Shown here in pieces: positions 7,193-12,621 of a stretch of DNA of 12,621 nt (its first letter is position 1; every line of letters begins with the position of its first letter). The notes beneath the pieces were generated by a model, which did no database searches, was not told where the DNA came from, and was given only the letters and a program-made list of their open reading frames with translations. The position numbers and the translations under genes were made by a program. Source of the stretch: JBBAFB01 sp041655595 (GTDB lineage Bacteria > Bacillota > DULZ01); the NCBI GenBank assembly GCA_041655595.1, contig JBBAFB010000058.1, forward strand, positions 1-12,621, given 5' to 3'.

Positions 7193-7227
7193 TAGGGTCT
7201 GGCAAATCTTTAGGTGGAGGCGATGTA

Positions 7228-7872
7228 ATGAGTGTAAATCCCCAGAGAATGGCCTGTGATAGTCTAGAAATAATGATTGATGAGGATGTAGTCTTACTTG
7301 CTCAGGGTGGGGATGATTATGCGCAAGAGTTCCTGATCAACAAATACAAAAACTTTGTCAGAGCAAAAGCCAGATCTTACTTTTTGATCGGGGCGGATCG
7401 TGAAGATATAATTCAGGAAGGAATGATTGGTCTTTATAAGGCCATTCGAGATTTCCGCGGAGATAAACTTGCTTCTTTCAGAGCCTTTGCAGAACTTTGT
7501 ATTACAAGACAAATCATTACAGCCATCAAGACAGCTACCAGGCAAAAGCATATACCGCTTAATTCTTATGTGTCTTTAAATAAGCCTATTTATGATGAGG
7601 ATTCCGACCGCACTCTACTAGATGTTATTTCAGGAACCAAAATTACCGATCCGGAGGAATTGATTATCTCCCGGGAGGAATTTGACGATATAGAAGAAAA
7701 AATGGGGGAAATCTTAAGTAATTTGGAATGGAAGGTACTGATGTCCTACTTAGAGGGCAAATCCTATCAAGAAATCGCCTTAGATTTAGACAGACATGTA
7801 AAATCCATTGACAACGCCCTCCAAAGAGTTAAAAGAAAATTAGAAAGATATCTAGAATTAAGAGACTGCTAA
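7228..7872 (+). CDS. sigH: RNA polymerase sigma-H factor (sporulation/transition state)
   Basis: A sigma-70-type factor that directs RNA polymerase to early sporulation and transition-state genes. The 214-residue product has sigma region 2 at about 33-120, with ADREDIIQEGMIGLYKAIRDF (core binding and -10 recognition) and the SFRAFAELCITRQIITAIKTATRQKH helix, split here by function only. Region 4 at about 156-210 carries the helix-turn-helix SYQEIALDLDRHVKSIDNAL for -35 recognition. Length matches SigH of Bacillus and clostridia, and location after rae1 is the conserved one. ATG 7228 is preceded by GGTGGAGG (7213-7220) at seven bases. It has its own promoter and terminator, so it is probably a single-gene unit with read-through from upstream. 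Its presence argues for a spore former. Confidence 0.95.
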   Translation: MSVNPQRMACDSLEIMIDEDVVLLAQGGDDYAQEFLINKYKNFVRAKARSYFLIGADREDIIQEGMIGLYKAIRDFRGDKLASFRAFAELCITRQIITAIKTATRQKHIPLNSYVSLNKPIYDEDSDRTLLDVISGTKITDPEELIISREEFDDIEEKMGEILSNLEWKVLMSYLEGKSYQEIALDLDRHVKSIDNALQRVKRKLERYLELRDC

Positions 7873-7908
7873 CACCCAAAAACCGGCCAAAGCCGGTTTT
7901 TTTGGTGG
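7873..7908 (+). terminator. Strong intrinsic terminator after sigH
   Basis: AAAAACCGGC (7878-7887) and GCCGGTTTTT form a long stem with loop CAAA, and outer bases CACC and GGTG extend it further. The T run on one strand and the A run on the other suit it for termination in either direction. It starts right after the sigH stop codon. Confidence 0.92.
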
Positions 7909-7934
7909 GACACGGGGACAGGACTTTTGTCCCA
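7906..7934. repeat. REP-like GGGACA hairpin repeat
   Basis: TGGGACA (7906-7912) is the exact inverse of TGTCCCA (7928-7934). A second GGGACA (7915-7920) can pair with the same right arm, giving alternative hairpins. The word GGGACACGGGGACAGG resembles a repeat I have seen scattered in Peptococcaceae and related genomes, in some cases near IS200-like transposases; no transposase is present here. Confidence 0.55.
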
Positions 7935-7963
7935 GGGTTAAAGTTGGGGAATGATGGGGGGAT

Positions 7964-8048
7964 GGCGGTGCCGTCACATATATTCTTTGAGGTGTAAAAC
8001 CTTGCCAGCCGATATGTGACGATACTTCCGCCCTTTTGTTATTTTTTT
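7964..8048. other. Nested inverted-repeat element, possible RNA hairpin
   Basis: Three concentric arm pairs are visible: GGCGG (7964-7968) with CCGCC (8028-8032), GTCACATAT (7973-7981) with ATATGTGAC (8012-8020), and AGGT (7990-7993) with ACCT (7999-8002). The middle pair is a perfect 9-bp match. The right side runs into CTTTTGTTATTTTTTT, so on the + strand it could act as a terminator-like structure or the end of a small RNA. It lies between the sigH terminator and the blaI-type promoter in an otherwise empty gap. Confidence 0.5.
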
Positions 8049-8093
8049 ATTGGGAAAACCATGTATAGGTATTAAATTCCTGAGATAATTCCA

Positions 8094-8122
8094 TTGACAG
8101 TTCATTCTACAAGGTGTAAAAT
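8094..8122 (+). promoter_or_regulatory. Sigma-A promoter of the BlaI-M56 operon
   Basis: TTGACA (8094-8099) and TAAAAT (8117-8122) are 17 bases apart. The spacer and -10 box are covered by the first operator and the predicted start point near 8130 by the second, so a bound repressor would block initiation directly. Confidence 0.85.
8104..8122. promoter_or_regulatory. BlaI-type operator 1
   Basis: ATTCTACAAGGTGTAAAAT is an imperfect palindrome with the TACA/TGTA half-sites of BlaI/MecI operators. It matches operator 2 at 16 of 19 positions and covers most of the promoter spacer and the whole -10 box. Confidence 0.8.
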
Positions 8123-8129
8123 GGAGTTG

Positions 8130-8148
8130 ATACTACAAGTTGTAGAAT
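8130..8148. promoter_or_regulatory. BlaI-type operator 2
   Basis: ATACTACAAGTTGTAGAAT contains the perfect inverted repeat CTACAA-g-TTGTAG. It lies 26 bases centre to centre from operator 1, spans the expected transcription start and ends just before the ribosome binding site. Paired operators of this type are known for bla and mec autoregulation. Confidence 0.85.
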
Positions 8149-8162
8149 GGGAGTTGAGGTAA

Positions 8163-8531
8163 GTGAAGCCAATTAGAATTTCGGATGCAGAACAGGAGAT
8201 AATGGAAATCATTTGGGATGTGGATCAAGAAATCACATCAGCGGACATAATCGAAAAGCTGGGGGAGGAAAACCCTTGGAAACATACTACCATACTCACT
8301 CTAGCAAAAAGGTTGATAAATAAGGGTGTTTTAAAGGTCAGGAAAGAAAAAGGAATCAATTATTACTCCCCAAAAATCAGCAAGGGCGAATACAAATCCC
8401 ATCAAGCCAATGGTTTTATCGAGGATATGTATGATGGCAGTATCAAATCCTTAGTGGCTTCATTATATGATAACAAGAGAATTGATGAACGGGACCTGAG
8501 GGAATTAAAAGACTGGATTAGGGGGTTATGA
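8163..8531 (+). CDS. BlaI/MecI/CopY-family transcriptional repressor
   Basis: Dimeric winged-helix repressor of the kind that binds TACA-type palindromes and is inactivated by proteolysis when its membrane partner is triggered. The 122-residue product begins with the family hallmark ISDAEQEIMEIIW (residues 6-18). The recognition helix region is TTILTLAKRLINKGVLKVRKEKG (about 41-63) in two pieces, followed by the wing YYSPKIS. The C-terminal dimerisation helices (about 78-122) include FIEDMYDGSIKSLVASLYD, the family's usual segment before the cleavage region. GTG 8163 is chosen because it gives the usual N-terminus and GGGAG (8149-8153) lies nine bases upstream. Two cognate-looking operators lie in its own promoter. 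One base separates its stop from the protease start, so the two are coupled. The regulated ligand is unknown; no beta-lactamase gene is in the window. Confidence 0.94.
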   Translation: MKPIRISDAEQEIMEIIWDVDQEITSADIIEKLGEENPWKHTTILTLAKRLINKGVLKVRKEKGINYYSPKISKGEYKSHQANGFIEDMYDGSIKSLVASLYDNKRIDERDLRELKDWIRGL

Positions 8532-8532
8532 T

Positions 8533-10863
8533 GTGGAAATGCTTGATTACTTAATTAACCTTTCTATCACAGGAACCATTATCTTGTTGGTCTTTTTGTT
8601 GCTGAAGCCCCTAACTAAAAATCATTTTAGTTCCACCTGGCATTATAAGTTGCTTATCTTAATTTTAGCTTTTTTTGTAATACCTGTGGGAAGCTTCGTA
8701 AAACTTCCCACGGTTGCTATTGCTAATATTCCTAATCCGGTAAGTGAGGGTTTTAAGGCTTTAGAAAACCCCAAGCCGATAGAAGCAGTAAAAGAAGCAG
8801 AAAGTAACAATGGTCTAGTGGATAATAACTTCCGGGGTGAAACAAATGTCAACTTACAAAACCAAGCTACTTATTCCCCGCAAACAGAAGTGCAAAACCG
8901 CCAGGACTTAAAATTTAAGCCGTTCCCTTTTAAAGAGTTGATAAAGTACACTTGGCTGATTGGCGCACTTGCCTTGCTTTTAATAAAAATCGGCCACTAC
9001 ACTAGGTTTAGATTCTACATTTTACAACATAGTACCGCTATGGAAAAAGCTGATATTGTAGCTTTGTTCGATCAGTGCAGGGGTGAATTAAAGATTAAAA
9101 AGCAAATTCCCCTCAGGATCTCGAGCTGTGTGGAATCACCAATGTTGGTGGGGGTTTTGCGTCCTATGGTCCTTCTACCCGGCATTGGTGAGGACCATAA
9201 AGGATTAAAAATGATCTTTCTGCATGAGTTAAATCATTTTAAAAGAAATGATATTCTTGTCAAGCTTATGGGGCTAATCATCGGCACCCTCCACTGGTTT
9301 AACCCCTTTATTCATTTGCTACTACGGGAAATGAATCAGTTTTGTGAGTATTCCATAGACGAGAAGGTAGTGGCAACAATGGATATCAAGGATAGAAAGT
9401 ACTATGGGGAAACCATTTTAAGCTCCATTGGGAGCAATAGATTAGGAAAACCTTCCTTGAGCACCTCTATGGGTGATGGTGGACGGCAACTAAAAATTAG
9501 ACTGGAAAAAATGATTTATTCAGAAAAAGCAAGTGGCAAAAAGCGGGTCTTATCTGTCTTGATGGGGATGTTTATACTAGTGACGGGGTTTACTGTAGCC
9601 TGTGGTGTTGCACCGGTTCAGGTTAAGGATAAAAATGATTCTATTGCCGTTTACATCAAAGATGATGGGCTTTACTACTCCCCTTTAACAGGCGGAAATG
9701 AGGTTAAAATCCAGGAGGGCCAGAATTTTGAATACCCCCTTATTTCAAAAGAGGGAAGCTATATTGCCTATACTAAGGCAAACAGCCTTTTTATCTATAA
9801 CATAAAAGAGGGAGACTACGAACAAATTGCCGATGGAATTGAGCATTATTATAATAGCTATAGTTGGTTTGATAACGAAACTCTCATCTACGGCTCTAGT
9901 AAAGAACCGGGATTTAAAGTATTAAATGTATTGTCAAAGGAAATAAAGGAACATCTTGACGAATATTATTATGTAGGGCTGGTAGCCAGCAAAAACACCT
10001 TGGTTTATGGTTCCAGACTAAATAGATGGTCCAATGAAAATGGGGAATTTATGAGCAATGATGGAGTGGTGGAGATAGATTTAAAACAGTATGACAGTGA
10101 TAATAACAAGTTTTCGGTTAAAGTGGTAGTGGAAGGCAGGCAATCAACCCTCGAAACAATAGGCTATAATCCCATTGTTTGGGATGTATCAGCTGATGGG
10201 AAGTTAGTTTATATCATGGAAAAACCGGCTTCCGGTTCCCTAAGCTCCGATGGAATTAGTATAGGTATCTATGATGTGGAGGCCAAAACCCATGCAGTAC
10301 TTCAGGATCTAACCACATTGTCCTACAAAAATCATTTAGCCCTCAATCCTAAGAGCAAACTGATTGGCTTAATTGTTGGGGCAGGCAGGGATATGATTGA
10401 AAATAAAGAAGTGGTGGCCCTTGAGGTAGACCGGAGCGGAAGCTATCAAACCATAAATTTTATGGATCAAGAGCTTGTTGCCATGACTCCCAGCTTTACC
10501 CTGGATGGCAAAAAAATATTATACTCGGCAACAAAAGCCGCAGAAGATCTTCCTGGTGCCGGCGTCTACGAAGTTTGGAATCAAAAAGCCCATCATATTT
10601 ATGAATATGATTTGGAAACAAAGAAGATCAAGCAGCTAACAGTTGGAGAAAATTTTGATTTTCTGCCTTTGCAGGTTGCAAATAACGAGTTATTGTTTGT
10701 TAGATACAAGGGTGGGGATTTTTATAGTTTAATTAAACTGGCTGACGGACAAGAAGAAATAGTGGCTGATAATATTAAATTCAGCGGCGGTAGTGATAAT
10801 GGTGACTTCGGCTTTTACGGACATATAGACACCGAAAGGGGTATGGATGTATTTATAAACTAA
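8533..10863 (+). CDS. M56-family (BlaR1-type) membrane metalloprotease with C-terminal beta-propeller-like sensor
   Basis: Probable signal transducer that inactivates the preceding repressor. The 776-residue product has hydrophobic segments at about 6-25, 38-56, 136-156 and 339-359. The zinc protease motif HELNH (H231, E232, H235) sits in the loop before the last segment, followed by EYSIDEKVV with E277 as likely third ligand, as in the M56 family. The part after residue 360 (about 415 residues, expected outside the cell) is not a penicillin-binding domain: I see no SxxK-SxN-KTG set. It shows recurrent PD40/TolB-like blades, such as YPLISKEGSYIAYTK (from 401), VWDVSADGKLVYIME (549), TPSFTLDGKKILYSATK (652) and YEYDLETKKIKQL. 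C357 at the end of the last membrane segment resembles a weak lipobox. GTG 8533 follows AGGGGG by seven bases; ATG 8539 is an alternative. Confidence 0.88.
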   Translation: MEMLDYLINLSITGTIILLVFLLLKPLTKNHFSSTWHYKLLILILAFFVIPVGSFVKLPTVAIANIPNPVSEGFKALENPKPIEAVKEAESNNGLVDNNFRGETNVNLQNQATYSPQTEVQNRQDLKFKPFPFKELIKYTWLIGALALLLIKIGHYTRFRFYILQHSTAMEKADIVALFDQCRGELKIKKQIPLRISSCVESPMLVGVLRPMVLLPGIGEDHKGLKMIFLHELNHFKRNDILVKLMGLIIGTLHWFNPFIHLLLREMNQFCEYSIDEKVVATMDIKDRKYYGETILSSIGSNRLGKPSLSTSMGDGGRQLKIRLEKMIYSEKASGKKRVLSVLMGMFILVTGFTVACGVAPVQVKDKNDSIAVYIKDDGLYYSPLTGGNEVKIQEGQNFEYPLISKEGSYIAYTKANSLFIYNIKEGDYEQIADGIEHYYNSYSWFDNETLIYGSSKEPGFKVLNVLSKEIKEHLDEYYYVGLVASKNTLVYGSRLNRWSNENGEFMSNDGVVEIDLKQYDSDNNKFSVKVVVEGRQSTLETIGYNPIVWDVSADGKLVYIMEKPASGSLSSDGISIGIYDVEAKTHAVLQDLTTLSYKNHLALNPKSKLIGLIVGAGRDMIENKEVVALEVDRSGSYQTINFMDQELVAMTPSFTLDGKKILYSATKAAEDLPGAGVYEVWNQKAHHIYEYDLETKKIKQLTVGENFDFLPLQVANNELLFVRYKGGDFYSLIKLADGQEEIVADNIKFSGGSDNGDFGFYGHIDTERGMDVFIN

Positions 10864-10979
10864 TGGAAACTGCTATTACTAAACTATCTTTACCTTTTGA
10901 AGATTTAAGATTGAGCAGGGGAAATTATGAGGGTGTAAATTCAAAGGCAGGTAAGGTTATAGGGAGAGGTGAAAGATAA
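10863..10979 (+). CDS. Small hypothetical 38-residue ORF
   Basis: An uninterrupted frame runs from ATG 10863 to TAA 10977-10979. Both ends are TAATG junctions: its ATG shares a base with the protease stop, and its stop shares a base with the ATG of the VOC gene. It fills the gap between the two genes exactly. The product begins METAITKLSLPFEDLRLSRG, is basic towards the end (KAGKVIGRGER) and has no membrane segment. There is no good Shine-Dalgarno site of its own, so translation would depend on coupling. It could be a real small protein, a device that carries ribosomes into the VOC gene, or the remnant of a lost gene. I do not recognise it. Confidence 0.4.
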   Translation: METAITKLSLPFEDLRLSRGNYEGVNSKAGKVIGRGER

Positions 10980-11344
10980 TGAAATTTTGCTGGTGTACAA
11001 TTAGGGTTAATAATTTGGAGGAATCAATTAAATTTTACCAAGAGATAGTAGGCCTTTCTTTAAGCAGGAGATTTGCCGGAGGGCAGGACGTGGAAATAGC
11101 TTTTCTAAACGACGGCGGCACGGAGGTTGAGTTGCTTTATGATTCGGAAGCAAAATTGCCAGCCAGTGTTGAGGGCATTTCCTTGGGATTTAAAGTAGAT
11201 TCCGTTGATCAGCAGATTGCTTTTATCAAAGAAAAGGGTTTAAGCGTGGAAAGCGGCCCTTTTGAGCCCAACCCCAATATCAAATTCTTCTATATCAAGG
11301 ACCCCAATGGTGTTAGTATTCAGTTTGTGGAAAATAAAACATAA
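10979..11344 (+). CDS. VOC (glyoxalase/bleomycin-resistance fold) family protein
   Basis: The 121-residue product has the paired beta-alpha-beta-beta-beta modules of the vicinal-oxygen-chelate fold: IRVNNLEESIKFYQEIVGL near the start and IKDPNGVSIQFVE at the end. Compared by eye with E. coli glyoxalase I, three of the four metal-ligand positions differ: W5 for the first His, S68 for the second His and Q115 for the last Glu. Only E51 (in VELLYD) is kept. So it is unlikely to be a metal-dependent glyoxalase and more likely binds a ligand, as bleomycin-binding-type members do. ATG 10979 is preceded by GGGAGAGG (10962-10969). It is the last gene of the repressor-protease unit, so its expression is probably controlled by the same operators. 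Substrate unknown. Confidence 0.85.
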   Translation: MKFCWCTIRVNNLEESIKFYQEIVGLSLSRRFAGGQDVEIAFLNDGGTEVELLYDSEAKLPASVEGISLGFKVDSVDQQIAFIKEKGLSVESGPFEPNPNIKFFYIKDPNGVSIQFVENKT

Positions 11345-11373
11345 TAAAATCGGCCCTAGATGGGACAAATGTT

Positions 11374-11637
11374 CTATTTATCAAGAATTTTCTGTAAGCG
11401 TTTTTTCGAGATATCAATAGTATAGTTTGGATCCCCGGCAAGTCGGGATTGCTCCGCCAACTCAAGCTTTGTCCTTAAGCGGATTAATTCTACTTGCCTT
11501 TCAAATGCCTCAATACTCATCGCAACAGGATCTCCTTCACCATTTTTGGTAGTACAAATAGGTTCTTGGGTTTCTTTTGCAAGGTTAGTAATAGTACTAT
11601 AATCGTTTCTTGAGCAAGTTAATGATTTAATGATCAT
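11374..11637 (-). CDS. Type II antitoxin, Phd/YefM family (solitary)
   Basis: The 87-residue product begins MIIKSLTCSRNDYSTITNLA and contains KNGEGDPVAMSIEAFE (about 36-51), the Phd/YefM pattern in which an N-terminal DNA-binding domain precedes a toxin-neutralising tail. The C-terminal half is helical and charged (RLRTKLELAEQSR; ISKKRLQKILDK). The reading frame is open from 11652, but ATG at 11637 gives the usual N-terminus and has GGGGGA (11650-11645 on the minus strand) seven bases upstream. Its partner toxin normally lies directly downstream; here that side is the end of the VOC gene 29 bases away, on the other strand. No RelE/YoeB or Doc-type toxin is visible anywhere in the window, so this is an orphan antitoxin or a plain autoregulator. 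Confidence 0.85.
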   Translation of the reverse strand: MIIKSLTCSRNDYSTITNLAKETQEPICTTKNGEGDPVAMSIEAFERQVELIRLRTKLELAEQSRLAGDPNYTIDISKKRLQKILDK

Positions 11638-11650
11638 AGAAGCATCCCCC

Positions 11651-11665
11651 AATTAATGGTTAATT
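11651..11665. promoter_or_regulatory. Candidate operator of the antitoxin gene
   Basis: AATTAA-TGG-TTAATT is a perfect 6+3+6 palindrome just upstream of the antitoxin ribosome binding site and downstream of its candidate promoter. Phd/YefM proteins usually repress their own gene through short AT-rich palindromes, so this is a reasonable site; it could also be chance in an AT-rich stretch. Confidence 0.45.
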
Positions 11666-11676
11666 ATTTCATACTT

Positions 11677-11705
11677 ATTTTACAATAATTCTAGCTGGAC
11701 TACAA
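11677..11705 (-). promoter_or_regulatory. Candidate promoter of the antitoxin gene
   Basis: On the minus strand TTGTAG (11705-11700) and TAAAAT (11682-11677) are 17 bases apart, 40 bases before the start codon at 11637. The -10 is good and the -35 moderate. Confidence 0.5.
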
Positions 11706-11765
11706 GAAAAGCTGGATGTGCGTGAGGCAAAATTGAAGTGATAATCGGGAAAAACAAAAGTGGTT

Positions 11766-11825
11766 GATAAATTTTTTTCGTGGGGGTATCGTCATAATAT
11801 TGTGATGATACCCCCACCTGTTATC
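11766..11825. other. Strong hairpin, not a terminator
   Basis: GTGGGGGTATCGTCAT (11780-11795) pairs with GTGATGATACCCCCAC (11802-11817) over 16 positions, two of them G-U, around loop AATATT. GATAA (11766-11770) and TTATC (11821-11825) can extend it across an uneven internal loop. A seven-T run precedes the hairpin on the + strand and no T run follows it on either strand, so it does not fit an intrinsic terminator. The rest of 11706-11959 shows no gene or clear motif to me. Confidence 0.7.
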
Positions 11826-11959
11826 TTGTCCTTCTACAGAAAAATGATGAAATCTACGAAAACCTGCGATGGAAGCAAAAATATTCGAAAAAGCAGGAAT
11901 TATTCCAAAATGATTGAAGTATATCTTATGTGATTTCCAATTAAAGGTGGTGTGAGGTT

Positions 11960-12621
11960 TTGAAAATGTTTGTGGGCGTCACGGACTATGATTGGTTTAC
12001 TACCTTAAAAGAGGAAAATTGTGAAGAGATTAATTTTTGGAAACCCAGCGGAAAGGGAACCTTTAGGGCTTTAAAAGAAGGTGAACTGTTTTTATTTAAA
12101 TTGCACAGTCCTAATAACTTTATTGTTGGCGGGGGATTTTTCCTGAGTTTTTCAAGGTTGCCTTCATCCTTGGCCTGGGAGGCCTTTGGAATAGCGAATG
12201 GAACAAGGAACTTATTGGAATTGAGGATCCAGATCCCCAAATTGGTTGTGTCATATTATCCACCCCTTTCTTCTGGGATAAAAATGATTGGATTCCTGTT
12301 CCGGATGATTGGAAACCGGGTATTGTCCAGGGTAAAGGTTATGATACATCTGAATATTATGGTAAAACTTTATATAAACAGGTGCAACAAAACCTAGCTA
12401 AACAAAATGGGGCAAAACTGGTTGCCTCGGAGAGGACATTGAATGATCAGTATGAAATTATTAGCGCAGAAGGTCCATTAGCAAATTTATATGGAAAAGA
12501 ACAAATCATTAAACCAAGAATCGGCCAGGGCGCATTTAAAGTATTGATCACAGATGCCTATCAGCGAAGGTGTGCAATAACCGGGGAAAAAACATTGCCG
12601 GTATTAGAGGCAGCCCATATT
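11960..12621 (+). pseudogene. HNH endonuclease gene, frameshifted and cut by the window end
   Basis: The first frame encodes an N-terminal domain that starts FVGVTDYDWFTTLKE and includes INFWKPSGKGTFRALKEG and FKLHSPNNFIVGGGFF. This resembles the small PUA/EVE-like domain found ahead of HNH nucleases in putative restriction enzymes. Homology lasts to about NGTRNLLELR (12229). It then resumes in the frame one base back, from about IGIEDPDPQIGCVIL (12214 on), and stays open to 12621 through PFFWDKNDWIPVPDDW, NIVQG-like GIVQGKGYDT and the HNH start CAITGEKTLPVLEAAHI. From memory, the family has extra residues at the join, so a deletion of 3n+1 bases is likelier than a simple one-base slip. The first frame alone would stop at 12397 with unrelated sequence. 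Start is TTG 11960 (after AAGGTGG) or ATG 11966 (after GAGG). A sequencing error is possible. Confidence 0.75.

Noticed and set aside
8533..10863. True BlaR1/MecR1 beta-lactam sensor
   Set aside because: No SxxK, SxN and KTG set can be found after the last membrane segment, and no beta-lactamase or PBP2a gene is nearby.
11780..11817. Intrinsic terminator
   Set aside because: No T run follows the hairpin on either strand; the T run is on the wrong side.
12131..12245. Programmed ribosomal frameshift in the HNH gene
   Set aside because: The G and T runs at 12131-12141 lie before sequence that still matches the family in the first frame, and no slippery heptamer or stem is seen at the real join; mutation or sequencing error is simpler.

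Overview
The window looks like chromosome from a mid-GC, spore-forming clostridium of the Desulfotomaculum/Peptococcaceae type. This rests on the gene order gltX–cysE–cysS–mrnC–thyX–rlmB–rae1(yacP)–sigH, which is the Bacillus/Clostridia order with a flavin-dependent thymidylate synthase inserted. It also rests on GTG/TTG starts with strong Shine-Dalgarno sites, a T-box leader, and intergenic repeats of a kind I associate with that group. The lineage is inferred, not proven.

Positions 1-7910 hold the conserved housekeeping cluster. gltX (264-1733) is bracketed by copies of one intergenic repeat; downstream it expands into an imperfect 342-bp palindromic element (1773-2114). A consensus sigma-A promoter (2175-2203) and a cysteine T-box riboswitch (about 2226-2459) then control cysE and cysS. 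mrnC, thyX, rlmB and rae1 follow with overlaps or short gaps, so they probably share that transcript. sigH (7228-7872) has its own likely promoter, a foldable leader and a strong terminator.

Positions 7900-11345 are an accessory regulatory unit. Two repeat/hairpin elements precede a sigma-A promoter carrying two near-identical 19-bp palindromic operators. These head a BlaI/MecI-type repressor, an M56 (BlaR1-type) membrane metalloprotease whose external domain looks like a TolB/WD40-like beta-propeller instead of a penicillin-binding domain, an unrecognised 38-codon ORF and a VOC-fold protein lacking most glyoxalase metal ligands. No beta-lactamase is present. The likely logic is that an external signal activates the protease, the repressor is inactivated, and the operon is derepressed.

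Positions 11345-12621 hold a convergent solitary Phd/YefM antitoxin gene with no toxin in the window, an intergenic region with a strong 16-bp hairpin that is not a terminator, and an HNH endonuclease gene broken by a frameshift and cut by the window end. The second half has the character of a flexible region downstream of a conserved core.
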